NCBI GenBank assembly: GCA_963669155.1
Contig: OZ022595.1
Span: forward strand, 19,185,252-19,249,251
Direction: 5' to 3'
DNA: 64,000 bases
Source of the DNA: Arbacia lixula
Lineage: Eukaryota; Echinodermata; Echinoidea; Arbacioida; Arbaciidae
Shown one piece after another: positions 1-10,020 of this stretch. The notes under the pieces were generated by a model. It did no database searches. It saw only the letters and a list, made by a program, of their open reading frames with translations, and was not told the origin of the DNA. Numbering within the stretch: the first letter of the stretch is position 1; each line of letters opens with the position of its first letter. The position numbers were made by a program, and so were the translations under genes.

Positions 1-28
1 GAGGCAGATATAAAGACGGAGAAGAGGA

Positions 29-40
29 GAGAGTGAGAGC

Positions 41-89
<49 letters not shown>

Positions 90-90
90 A

Positions 91-123
<33 letters not shown>

Positions 124-137
124 TGAGAGAGAGAGAA

Positions 138-185
<48 letters not shown>

Positions 186-236
186 GGGGGGGGGGGGGGG
201 GGGGGAGAACGAGAGGGAGAGAGAGAGAGATTCGGA
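29..236. repeat. (GA)n microsatellite with a 23-G tract
   Basis: This is an almost unbroken GA/AG dinucleotide run with interspersed G tracts, including 23 consecutive G at 183-205. Short open frames here are repeat translations only (poly Arg-Glu). It separates the receptor exon at 698-881 from the left edge, so the later exons of that gene must lie beyond it. Confidence 0.97.
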
Positions 237-697
237 TGATCAAACAACAGCAGCGTTTAAACACACACCAGAAACAGAATTCGCCAAAAGCTCCTTTTTA
301 CAGATCTTCCAAATGACTTCAGTGACTTTTGAAAAGTGACGTTTTCCCCCTGTAATGTCGGCTCACTCGTGCATGACGAAACGAATCAATGCCATTTTCA
401 CACAAAAGTTAGTCAATAATTAGTGTAGAAACAATCCTGCCTAGTTATTCTGCTCAAGACTGTTTTTTTTTTAATTCGGGGATAGGCCTACCTGCTTCTT
501 TTTTTTTTTTTTTCGTTTTTATAGAACCTAAAAGGTGTCTCTTCATGTTGGCGTCGGTTACACACACGGCTTCTGTTTTTTTTATGTTTCACTTGTTCTT
601 GAAACCGTTTCTCCGCTGGTCAAATTATTGCTCGTGCATTGCTTGTGTTAAAATGTGACACTGATGGCAGAGAAAGGGTTAAATAATCTAATTGTAC

Positions 698-881
698 CCG
701 TAAGAGGGGCGGAGGCCACGAAGAGTGACAGCGTCCATGATACGGCCATCATAATCAGGATGCGCCGCCGAGTTGTCGGGAACCTAGCGGCCCAGACCAC
801 TGCCAAGTACCGGTCAACAGCGATAAAGAGCACCGTGGAGAAATTGCCGAACGTGAAGAAAGACGCGAAGAACCCGTTGGC
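698..881 (-). CDS. Class A GPCR, second recognisable coding exon (TM3 to TM4)
   Basis: This exon encodes transmembrane segment 3, the second intracellular loop and segment 4 of a rhodopsin-family receptor. The DRY motif (AVDRYLAV) ends TM3 and the conserved TM4 tryptophan sits in MMAVSWTLSL. The acceptor is a pyrimidine-rich tract ending CAATAG before base 881. It joins the upstream exon (2143-2424) in phase 0, so the TM3 cysteine is followed by ANGFFASFF, with normal spacing to DRY. The donor is less certain: GTACAA at 697-696 fits and leaves phase 1, but the frame stays open to a TAA at about 648. TM5-7 are not in the window, so ligand class and G-protein coupling cannot be read. In situ this is one exon of an apparently intact gene rather than a pseudogene: I see no stop or frameshift. 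Confidence 0.85.
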
Positions 882-2056
882 CTATTGTTGGAAGGAAGAG
901 GAGGGAAAGGAGGGAGATAGGGGGATGAGGAGGAAAATGTGGAAGGAAAGATAAGGAATGGGCGGGAGATGGAGGGAAGAGAAGAAATGGAATGAGATGA
1001 GGGGATGGAGAAGAAAAGGAGGAGTAGAAAAGGGGGAGAATGAGGTATCAACATTTCCTCAATAAAAATATACCCTTTACATTCACACTGTGCATTGGTT
1101 GACTTTTTCTCCTGATTCCCCTTCTTCCTACCTCTGGTAATGTACTAGCTTCCCTCAGCCAATCTGATGTTACAAGGCTCATCCTGATGCACACTTCTTT
1201 GTTCCTTTCTTATTGGTAAAATTAAGTACACTGAACATTCAATTGCTGCTGTGAATTGATAAGGGGGGATTCCATTGAAAAATAATTTACTCTCAGTAAA
1301 AGCAGGGATGTGTTAGGAAGGAGAAGCAACTCGAGCATAATATTATATTCATATCTGTATGGATACTAAAGCGTGCTAATGAATTTCCAAAGCATTCCAC
1401 AATCACTACAATGCTTTGATGTTCCATGCGCAGTCAAATTAGAAAGAAATATCTTTAATTCCCTGTTTTGTCTCTCGAAGCTGTGTTTATTATCACATTT
1501 TCTTTTTGCAATTTTCAAGAAAGTTAAGGGCAACACCACTAAAGATCCTGACCTCGGTTTTCTTCTAAATAATTGTTGAATGATGCACTAACAAAGATAT
1601 AAGATAATATTCTTACTTACACAATTAACAAATTTCTTCACTTTCCGGATTTTTCCGGAAATGTGGGATTCAATCATTATCAAAATTATATTTTAAACTG
1701 TGTATTTTCATAAACAGAGTTTGCGTGCAGCTGAGATATTTTACAAGAAAAAAACTATTTTTTTTTTGTTCGCTGATATCTCTTTTCCTCACAAAAGTAG
1801 TGATGCAATCCAACAGAACTGGACAAGCGAAATAAGACTCTACATTTCTTTTGTTCTCTCTGAGAAACCGTTTCTACGCAATCCTGTTCGTTATTGTTAA
1901 AATACCTGAGACCACATAATTTTTCGGCGGTGCCACGCATGGGTTCAAAGAAAGAAAGTTGCTTCTTATCCTTCCATAACACATCCCTGTGGTAAAAGTG
2001 AAGCCTTCCACAGAAGGAACGATTCTACAATCGTGAGGGCCCTTCACCTGGAAATG

Positions 2057-2064
2057 TGACGTCA
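2057..2064. promoter_or_regulatory. Full CRE palindrome
   Basis: A perfect TGACGTCA octamer lies inside the receptor gene's first intron, 79 bp from its donor. CREB/ATF-type factors bind this sequence. Location within an intron and lack of other context leave its function open. Confidence 0.35.
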
Positions 2065-2142
2065 CCCTCGTGTACAAATCCAGTCGCAGAGTCGCACGAC
2101 CGATCGGATCGTGTGATATGTTGTGGCCTTAAGTATTCTTAC

Positions 2143-2424
2143 CTTGCAGATGAAGGGGTTGGATTCGAGGACGAGTCCGCCGTCGAAGATGGAGATGAGG
2201 GAGAAGGGCATGCTGAGGCAGGTGATGCCGACGTCCATCACGGTAAGGTTCACGACGAGGAGGTTATGCGGGTTCCTCCTCAACTTCCGATCCGTCACGA
2301 TGGTCGTGAAGGCGAGGACGTTGGCTGAAAATGCGACGGCCATGATGACGAAGAGCGTGAAAACCTCCACGACTTCCTCGGAGCTGTCATGAGCAACGCC
2401 GGTAAAATGTGTCGAGTTGTTCAT
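2143..2424 (-). CDS. Class A GPCR, first coding exon (N-terminus, TM1, TM2, ECL1)
   Basis: The exon encodes 94 residues starting MNNSTHFTG, an extracellular N-terminus with an N-x-S/T glycosylation site. TM1 has ANVLAF in place of the usual GN. A basic loop (DRKLRRNPHN) follows, then TM2 with NLTVMD, whose Asp is the conserved sodium-site residue. The exon ends NPFICK, the Cys being the one that normally disulfide-bonds to extracellular loop 2. The donor GTAAGA at 2142-2137 is strong and leaves phase 0, matching the acceptor of the exon at 698-881; the intron is 1261 bp. The frame is open further upstream to a Met at 2532, but the glycosylated MNNST start is preferred. Sub-family is undetermined; amine, melatonin and opsin-like receptors all share these features. 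Confidence 0.85.
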
Positions 2425-2539
2425 ATTGATGGGGAAACAAAATGTGCGGTATAGCAAACTTCCTCGAGTTTGAGATCTGAAGTCGGTGCCGGAGGATTGA
2501 ATGTAACTACCATAACAGGACACGCGCCTCACTTATGGA

Positions 2540-3324
2540 ATCACTCAAAGTCACGTGAGATAGCAACATTTGACGATTTCAAGAAGAATGCTTCCATACA
2601 TGTTTTTGCTGTTCTTAATCCACGAATGGCCATGGGCACGATATTGGGGAGCATATACGAAATGTAACGTAGTGCAGAAAACTCCTTTTCCTAAATGGGT
2701 CAAGCGAATTGATTCAACATTTCCAAACCCTAACGTGTGAAAAACCCACAACAAGTCTTTATCAGAATTTTAAGATTGACACTTTCATTATTTTTGTCAC
2801 CGATGCTTCGCACTGACAGATTGCGCAGTAAACACTCAACTGACGTTATTAATCAGAAATGTATTGATTATATGTGCCTTCATCATTTCACCTTGAACCA
2901 GAAAAAGGGATTCAAGTAATTAGATCCCCTCAAGGTAAATTTCCGTCAGAAAAAAATCAAAAGAATGGAAACCCCTAAATAATCATACAACGAGTATATC
3001 GAACTTTACATCCTTGCCAACTGACCGTATAGAAAGTGTTAAATTACATTGAGTACGTAGAAGCGCGCTACTTGATCTAGCAATATTACGTTTAAGAGAA
3101 TGCAGGTAGTGCATGTCCATAGTTCTGTCGCTCGTAGACGGTAGTTCCGTAGTTCTGTAGTGGTGAGCGAATAAGTATTGGACGAGGTTTCTTTAGTGGA
3201 GATGAATGGCAATTCAAGAAAATAAGACAAAAAAAATGATGAAAAAAGCGTAATAGAGAATAAAGAAAAACAACAAGCGTGAAAAGAGTAAGGAGAGAGA
3301 AGGGACGGAGATGGAGACTAAGGT

Positions 3325-3385
<61 letters not shown>

Positions 3386-4130
3386 AGGGGCGGGCAGAGG
3401 GAGAGAGAAAGAGAGAATGAAAATCTTAGCGATAAAGAGAGAGGAGAGAGAGAGAGAGAGAGAGATATTACAGTGCTTGACGTGCATCCTTCATACTTCA
3501 CATTTCTTTTTGGTTTCATCCTATTCATATTACACGTTCAAGGACAGCCATTAATTCAAAGCCGGAACTAAAATAGCCGGTACTTCAAAATAAAGTAATT
3601 TAAGACACACGAACGCCCATAATTATATTACGGAACAGTCACCATGGTCACGACGATAGTTGTTCCGTGGATCCATGATTATTCCTAGAATGTGTGTGTG
3701 TTCGTGTATGTGTGTGTATGAGTGTGTGTGTGTGTGTTTGTGTGTGTTTGTGTGTGTGTGTGGGGGGGGGGGGGTGCATGCATCCATGACTATCTTACAA
3801 AGCACATCCTGCTACATATATCGTTAACCTTCTCTATCTACACATGATCATATCAAATTATGAAAAACAGGTCCGTAATCACATATCCCAATTCTCTGTA
3901 TTTTCTCCCTCATATTATTATGCCTTATTCATTGTCCACAAAGATATTCAAGAAAAATTGTTTTTACAAAGATAAAACATGAATCATCGCAAAAGAATGG
4001 AACGTTCGTAATCTGTTAACGCCACGTTACAATCAAATTCCAAATGATGAAAATTACGCTACATTTCGTAAAAACGTGATCATTTTGGAGAAAAAGGTGA
4101 GTTTTAAAAGCTAACGACACGTATTGCCCG
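2540..4130. other. Intergenic, no gene seen
   Basis: This AT-rich DNA lies between the receptor gene and the 593-residue gene. It contains a (GA)n run at about 3325-3470 and a (GT)n run ending in a 13-G tract at about 3693-3774. Open frames are short and either repeat translations or without domain features. The receptor's promoter or 5' UTR exon probably lies in the left part but I cannot place it. Confidence 0.6.
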
Positions 4131-4178
4131 CACCTTGGTTTTAGTATACTGTGCGCATACTGTTGTATTACGCGCAAA

Positions 4179-4198
4179 GCATTATGACGTCATAATGC
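4179..4198. promoter_or_regulatory. 20-bp perfect palindrome containing a CRE
   Basis: The 20 bases at 4179-4198 equal their own reverse complement and centre on TGACGTCA (4185-4192). The site sits about 210 bp upstream of the first-exon ATG at 4408. Two CACGTG E-boxes follow at 4247-4252 and 4270-4275, spaced 23 bp, within a near-duplicate ACACGTGTATG-like motif. Together they suggest a proximal promoter for bZIP and bHLH-zip factors. The alternative is that it lies in the 5' UTR. Confidence 0.5.
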
Positions 4199-4407
4199 AA
4201 CTGCTATCGGATCTTAGCAACAAAACATTGGAAGGTGCAGAGCGTACACGTGTATGTAGCGCATACGTACACGTGTGTATGGTGATTTCTTACTTAGCTT
4301 TGGTTGAGTTAAGACGTCTTCTCTTGGTATCTCTGATATCGACGAAACTATCCAGTTTCCTTTCGCAATTAGTCGGAATTTATTCGCTGACTTTCAAAGA
4401 ACTGAAG

Positions 4408-4419
4408 ATGAGCAATTTG
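4408..4419 (+). CDS. Probable first coding exon (MSNL) of the 593-residue protein
   Basis: ATG AGC AAT TTG is followed at once by a consensus donor GTAAGT (4420-4425). It leaves phase 0, matching the phase-0 start of the large exon at 5120. The Kozak context has A at -3. The same frame is open upstream to an ATG at 4195, so a longer N-terminus of 71 extra residues is possible, but that stretch shows no protein-like composition and is more likely 5' UTR. The alternative is that this whole exon is untranslated and translation begins at the ATG at 5183. Confidence 0.55.
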
Positions 4420-5119
4420 GTAAGTAATACAGATAATCACAACATAAATAAATTAGGTTATTTAGCAAAAGGAGAGTAAAAGAAGAAGTTATATGAAAGC
4501 AAATTAGTTTACATGGTATTGTAGTCGTGCTCAGTAAGGCATATTAATAATTAGCATTACATTTGAAATCATTTTATTCTCGCGTGCATGAAACAAGAAA
4601 ATAATTACAATATGTATTTTATCAACGATGAGAAACCAAAAACAATATGTGCAAATACAGGGTAGCCCTTTTGCAGGCAAAAAAAAAATGTAACGAAAAA
4701 AAAAACACGGGAAAGATAAAAATACTGTACAAAAGCTTTTCTCTTTTTTTAAATAATAAAACTAGATGCTTACTTTAAGCGAAATTATAGCTATCAAAAG
4801 ATTTCAAGAAGGAGCTTCATGACTAGTGCAAGTGGGTTATCATGTCTTTAAAGGTAAAATATGAAATTTGAATTATAAGTGTTAGCATGGCTGGTGGGTG
4901 ATGCTTTCTGAATACTTAATTTACTTCACAGTAAATGGTTCTATGTTTAGTGTTCACAAAAAAATATATATATTGTTTAGTCAAGCGTGTTGAACGCTTT
5001 GTGGGATTCATATGGCTTACTAGTAAACAAATGTACAAGTGATACACAAAGAGTTGATATTTGTTTCACGTATTAGTACATTTACACATTGATTTGATTT
5101 TATTTATTTGTATTTTCAG

Positions 5120-6889
5120 CTACATCTCAGCTCAAACTCTGGGAGAGCTATAGATAAAGGGACCACTTTCCACGGCGGTGACATGGACCGAACCGTCATA
5201 TGTGGACTCTTTCCTTGGAAGATCCCCCGGTTTCGTCTTGGCAGATTCTTCCACTCTCTCCAAGGAAGACTTCATGGTCAAAAGCGGACTCTCGTGACCG
5301 CCCTCAACGTTCAGCAGTCGCCAGTGCTGGATCAGGGAGGAGACCAGAAGCAGACTGCAGCTGGCAGCCGCCGCTGGTCCCTATTCCGCAAGCCCAACAG
5401 GGTGCAGCCGATTGAGAGGGTCGCATTCGGTGGAAGCAGCGAATCCTCTAGTGGGCACCTCCGTTCGGACAAATCGCGTTGCCACAAGACGAGGAGTGTG
5501 GCTGGCGCATCTTTGGATGTGAGCGCTCAGGGCAGCTTCTGTCTTCCAGGAGCCGTAGGGCAAACTGAAGTAGTCCCCCTTCAAGATCGATCATACGGAA
5601 GCAAGAACCAGTCTTCAGGAGATTCTACGACAAAGTCTCCTTACTTTCACCGACCAAAGTATCTCTGTGAGTCGAGCAGTGATTACAAGGTACACCAGCA
5701 TTTCGCCAAGGTTGTTGGCCCGAGTGAGTTCGCCGTCGACCAGGTGACGTCAGTAAAACCTGGTGAAACAGGACATGTGAGTGAGTTTAGAGGAAGTACT
5801 AAGACAGTACAAACGCAGGAGTACGAGGACAATGATGGCCCAAAACCCTTCTACTCTGAGCAGGGTCACATTGGTTCTGATCTCTTCTTCGGCAACGAGC
5901 GCAATGGTAAAATTAAAACTCTGCAGAATGAGAGCCGTGATGTGACAATACTTGGCCCAGAGAAGACGGAATCAGTTCCAAGGTTCGGACTTGATAAGAA
6001 CCAGAATGCTGAAGTCCCATATGATGTTCCGCCGAGCCAAATTGAACTTGCAGAGAACAAAGACTTGCAGGATCTTCCATCCAGCAGCCACAATGAACTT
6101 GCCTCAGAGACCGAGGTCTCGCAGGATCTTCCATCCAGCAGCCACACTGAACTTGTCGCAGAGACCGAAGTCTCGCAGGATCTTTCATCCAGCAGCCACA
6201 CTGAACTTGCAGAGGCCGAGGTCTCGCAGGATCTTCCCTCCAGCAGCCACGCTGAATTTGAGGAGAATTTTAACGACAAGTCTCGAGCTGAGGATGATGA
6301 TAGTCAAACAGAAGACACTGTCTACAACGATGTTGCAGTGGAGAATGATCCCGAACTGCAGAAAGATCTGGCCTTCTACGAGAATAATAATGAGGAAGGC
6401 GACGATGATCTCGACATCGACAGGATCTTGAGGAAGTGCCCACCGACAGAAGTCCTGCAGAACCTGCGAGACATGGTCCAGCTGTCCAAGAACATGACCA
6501 ACCAGCTGGAGAGGTCGCTGCGCAAAGCGGCACGGATCTCCTGCGGCCCGTTCCCCCGGATGCCGGGACTGTCCAAGGATGAGGTCATCGACAAGAAGTG
6601 CTGCAAGCTCGTTGATGAGACAGAGGAATTCGTGGGCACCATCAACAAGAATTTCATGACGTTCTACCAAGTCGTGAACGAGATGGACAAGGTGTCTGCA
6701 GAACAGGACAGTTTCGTCTCCTCCATCCTTGTGAAGACGGGACCACGTGACTGGAGGTACAAGCACGCCGCCATCATCAAGGAGATGGAGAAGCTATGGA
6801 CCAGGGTCTACCCGAAGGTCATCACCCGGATGGTGACCGACAGGGTCCCGGTAGCCATTCACGAACTCAATGAGGAGTCGGATGATTAA
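5120..6889 (+). CDS. Unrecognised 593-residue protein with internal tandem repeat, main exon
   Basis: The acceptor is a T-rich tract ending TTTTCAG at 5119; the exon then stays open for 589 codons to TAA at 6889. I do not recognise the family. From Met26 (ATG at 5183) the N-terminus MDRTVICGLFPWKIPRFRLG is rich in Arg and hydrophobics and, after Asp2, free of acidic residues for over 30 residues, which resembles a mitochondrial presequence. A Ser/Gly/Gln-rich low-complexity middle follows. Four tandem units with core SQDLPSSSHTEL lie at about residues 319-385. An acidic stretch (about 390-435, NNNEEGDDDLDIDR) leads into a roughly 150-residue C-terminal region that looks helical and compact, with basic and hydrophobic periodicity and Cys-Cys in DKKCCKL, ending ELNEESDD. 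Codon use in the last 500 nt is GC-rich relative to the surroundings, which supports real coding. Location and function are inference only. Confidence 0.85.
   Translation, partial: LHLSSNSGRAIDKGTTFHGGDMDRTVICGLFPWKIPRFRLGRFFHSLQGRLHGQKRTLVTALNVQQSPVLDQGGDQKQTAAGSRRWSLFRKPNRVQPIERVAFGGSSESSSGHLRSDKSRCHKTRSVAGASLDVSAQGSFCLPGAVGQTEVVPLQDRSYGSKNQSSGDSTTKSPYFHRPKYLCESSSDYKVHQHFAKVVGPSEFAVDQVTSVKPGETGHVSEFRGSTKTVQTQEYEDNDGPKPFYSEQGHIGSDLFFGNERNGKIKTLQNESRDVTILGPEKTESVPRFGLDKNQNAEVPYDVPPSQIELAENKDLQDLPSSSHNELASETEVSQDLPSSSHTELVAETEVSQDLSSSSHTELAEAEVSQDLPSSSHAEFEENFNDKSRAEDDDSQTEDTVYNDVAVENDPELQKDLAFYENNNEEGDDDLDIDRILRKCPPTEVLQNLRDMVQLSKNMTNQLERSLRKAARISCGPFPRMPGLSKDEVIDKKCCKLVDETEEFVGTINKNFMTFYQVVNEMDKVSAEQDSFVSSILVKTGPRDWRYKHAAIIKEMEKLWTRVYPKVITRMVTDRVPVAIHELNEESDD
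6063..6258 (+). repeat. Tandem coding repeat, units of 51-54 bp
   Basis: Four direct copies of a unit of 17-18 codons, with core QDLPSSSHTEL, separated by acidic ETEV/EAEV linkers. Units are in frame and differ by a few substitutions and one codon deletion. This is typical of a fast-evolving disordered linker that expands by unequal exchange. Confidence 0.9.
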
Positions 6890-7134
6890 AGCTGGCTACA
6901 GCTTGAGTGACGCTGGTCAGCCTGCTGTGTGACATATTCTGCTATCGGCCATGACTGATCAGGAGGGACATGGGGGTCAATCTGAGTAGTCGGTCAGATA
7001 AAGTGAGTCGAAGAACAGCGGGCCAGCCTAAAGTGTGCGTTGTTCACTATATCCGGGAATAGTGGAACGAAATAATATTGTGCTTCAAACATCAAGGCTG
7101 ACGAAAGCAGATTATAATACTAAGTAAACTAGCT

Positions 7135-7158
7135 AATAAAGCACGTCATCAAAATAAA
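7135..7158 (+). terminator. Polyadenylation signals for the 593-residue gene
   Basis: Two AATAAA hexamers at 7135-7140 and 7153-7158 lie about 250 bp after the stop codon at 6889. A GT-rich stretch (7252 onward) follows, which would serve as downstream element. Confidence 0.6.
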
Positions 7159-7250
7159 AGGTAACCAAGAATGAAGTTCAACGAAAACTAGTCAAGCGTG
7201 TGAATATTTGTAATGTGTTCTTAGATGTTCTAGGATCCCGTTAGAGTTGC

Positions 7251-7251
<1 letters not shown>

Positions 7252-7298
<47 letters not shown>

Positions 7299-7430
7299 TG
7301 TGTATGTGTGTGTGTGTGAGTGTTTGTGGGTTGTCTGTGTACGTGTGTCTGTTTGTGTGTGTGTGTCTGTGTGTGTGTGTGTCTGTGTGTGCATGCGTTT
7401 GTATGTGTGTGGGTTTTTTTGTGTGTGTGT
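7252..7430. repeat. (GT)n microsatellite
   Basis: A long interrupted GT/TG run. Overlapping open frames on both strands (Cys-Val or Thr-His repeats) are artefacts of the repeat. A second (GT)n ending in a long G tract lies at about 7693-7726. Confidence 0.97.
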
Positions 7431-7729
7431 ATAGGGCACATGCTTGTTTTGTTGCATACGCATACTGTGTGTGTGTGGCATTTATTCTGTACTGTACATG
7501 AAGTGCGAATCCGGGTCATTCTTTAATACTCTTTTAAGATAGATTTCACTATGACCATGACAAATAAGGATCGGATCCTTCAAAGCAAGGATAGATATCA
7601 GCAGAATTCCCTTTTCTGGAATACTTTAATATTTACATTGTGAATTATTTTCGGAGAAAAATGATTTGTCTTCCCCTTCTCCGCATTGTACGGTGTGTGT
7701 GTGTGTGTGTGGGGGGGGGGGGGGGTGAA

Positions 7730-9030
7730 ACCCATTTTGAGGGAGAGAGAGAGATGTGGAGTGGACAAAGGCAATGTACCAAGCAAGCAAGAAATAAATA
7801 TCACAAATGATATATTTGACATTGGATATAGAATGATTATTATGTAATACCTATAAGATCATTATATTGAAGGATTCATTTTCTTTTGACCTAATCTTAA
7901 TCGCAAACTCAAACAAGGTTTAGATATGTTTCAAAGATTGTTTTCATGTGAACAAATATCCTCCCTCCCTTAAAAAGAAATGAGCCCCGTTGAAGCAGTT
8001 TTAGCAAAATGTTTCTCAGACTATCATTAAAATGACACGATGAGACAAATGTATAAATTGTATTTCAGTATTTCAATTCAAAGGTGTGGTCTTTCTCACC
8101 GTTATAGTGTAAGACAAGAGGTGGCGCTGTTTAATGGAGTAAAATTGAGAGATTGAGTAGTTTCCAGTGGTTAGATAACGGTGACTTCAAAGACTTCTCA
8201 CTTTTTTCGGTCAGTATGAAGACAAGAATGCGGCTATCATAACAATAAGACGACCTTCGTTGCGTACTGTTTAGGAATTCCGTTAAAAAGGTTTCTATGG
8301 AAATACAAACTTAACTGTGAAGTACCAAAACAAAAATGAAAATTAAGTAGGATATGATCTGAAAGAAATATTTCAAATACATCCGAATAACTAACCACCA
8401 AGAAGATATCGGAATAAATTATAGATCAAGTGAAATAAACTAATTATGTGCACCTCAAAATGTGTGATAATGCACACAGCATGATGGGATAAAAATGAAA
8501 TGAAATCAAGAAAATGTACTAGTAAATGATTTACAATTGTCTTGTTTCCCTTAATGGTAATAAAGTCCTTATGAAGACAAATTAAAATTCTGAATTTGTC
8601 TGCAAAAGTCGGCATATAAAATCTAAATTATCCTAACGGTATATATTTAGACTACCCGACAAAATCTCCAAAGGGAATTTAAAGGTCAGTCTAAGCTCTA
8701 CCATTTATTGCGAGGTATTTTCCAGTTCCTGTTTTCTAAAAAGAAGTCTTTGAAGAGGATCTTCTCGTATATCGCGGTATTTACACAATCGTATAGTTAA
8801 GGTCTGCAAAGGAGGTAGATCACAATAAATATCTATCATGATTTAATTGAACAACTCCAACACTTAAACATTTTTAAATGTCTCAAAATATGTTTTAAGT
8901 TTGGATAAAAGTTCGGACAGCAAGGACGGGGGCGTACGCAAATATGTGTAGAGAAGGAAAACGGTCGATGTTTATTAATGAATAGTTATATTTGTACCTG
9001 TCACAAAAACTCGTTTTAAATTGCGTCAGA
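7730..9030. other. Intergenic, no gene seen
   Basis: AT-rich unique-looking sequence with no long open frame, no recognisable exon and no strong repeat structure that I could find by eye. Confidence 0.5.
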
Positions 9031-9039
9031 GAGCTCGAT

Positions 9040-10020
9040 AGCCCTGTGCTTGCAAAGAAAATTGCGTCCTATCGCAAGGAGAAGTAACACGGTCGCACCG
9101 CTAAACGTGCATAGCACGAGATTTCTGCTAGTCCCACGTTTGAAACCCGGTAACCCTCATGTCGCCTGCGCCTTTTCGGCACCGCTCCCGTGCGATAGCT
9201 ATTTGATAAATAAACAATCGCCGGCAGTCCCGCCCCTTTCATTGAACGGGTCATGTAATACGGGGTGTCATGTGGATTGACGGCCGGGCTGTGACAGCAA
9301 GCCGTGTTGGGGTCAGGACGTCTTGGCCAATCAGCACCCGAGATGGGTGAGCGTCACGGTCCGTTCCGCCAATCAGTGACGGGGATAGGTATGCGCTGAC
9401 AGAAGTCGGCATCCGCCTTTGTGTGAAGGGTGTGCAGGAGAGCCCTGATTGACGTTTCACGCGTTCGTAAACATGAGAGAGACGAGCCGACACAGGAGTA
9501 CACAACAGCGATAGCGAGAGGGTACACAATATAGCCTAGTCTCATTTCTAGACCCTGAATCATACACCGTTCCTCACTCGTGTGCTTGAATCACTACTAC
9601 AAGTAAGCCTGGACACAAAGCCAACGGAACATTAAATTGTACTTTACATTAACAGAAAAGAGTAGAGTAGGGTAGTTAGTTTGTGTGTCCAGCCGAAGTT
9701 AAGAAGTAAACATCGCCTCACTGTCTAGGACGAAGACTAGCGCAGCTCAGCACATGAGCACACACAGACACACACGTACACACACAGGGCTCCCCTCCAT
9801 ACGACCGCTACAGATAAAAACGACCCGACAAGAGATCTAAGGCGTAGCGCGGCCGCACCGCCAAGCACTATAATTGTTGCTGCCCGATAATCCGAGCGGG
9901 ATTCACGCGAGATCTTAGCCCACTTTTCAGGGGCGGCAATTACCCGCCATCATTGTTGATGGGTGCAAGAAAAGAATGTGCGGAGAATGTGGCATTGTTA
10001 CCGTCTATGTACATCAGGGT
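9040..10020. promoter_or_regulatory. Candidate CpG-rich promoter or enhancer
   Basis: Base composition shifts to higher GC with frequent CpG compared with both flanks. Two CCAAT boxes, each continuing as CCAATCAG, lie at 9327 and 9369. GC boxes are CCCGCCCC at 9229-9236 and GGGGCGG at 9930-9936. A possible donor GTAAGC at 9603 could end a non-coding first exon. No matching coding exon was identified on either strand, so direction and target are unknown. It could also be a distal enhancer. Confidence 0.4.

Noticed and set aside
139-339. Open frame of Arg-Glu repeats
   Set aside because: It translates a (GA)n microsatellite; there is no non-repeat coding content.
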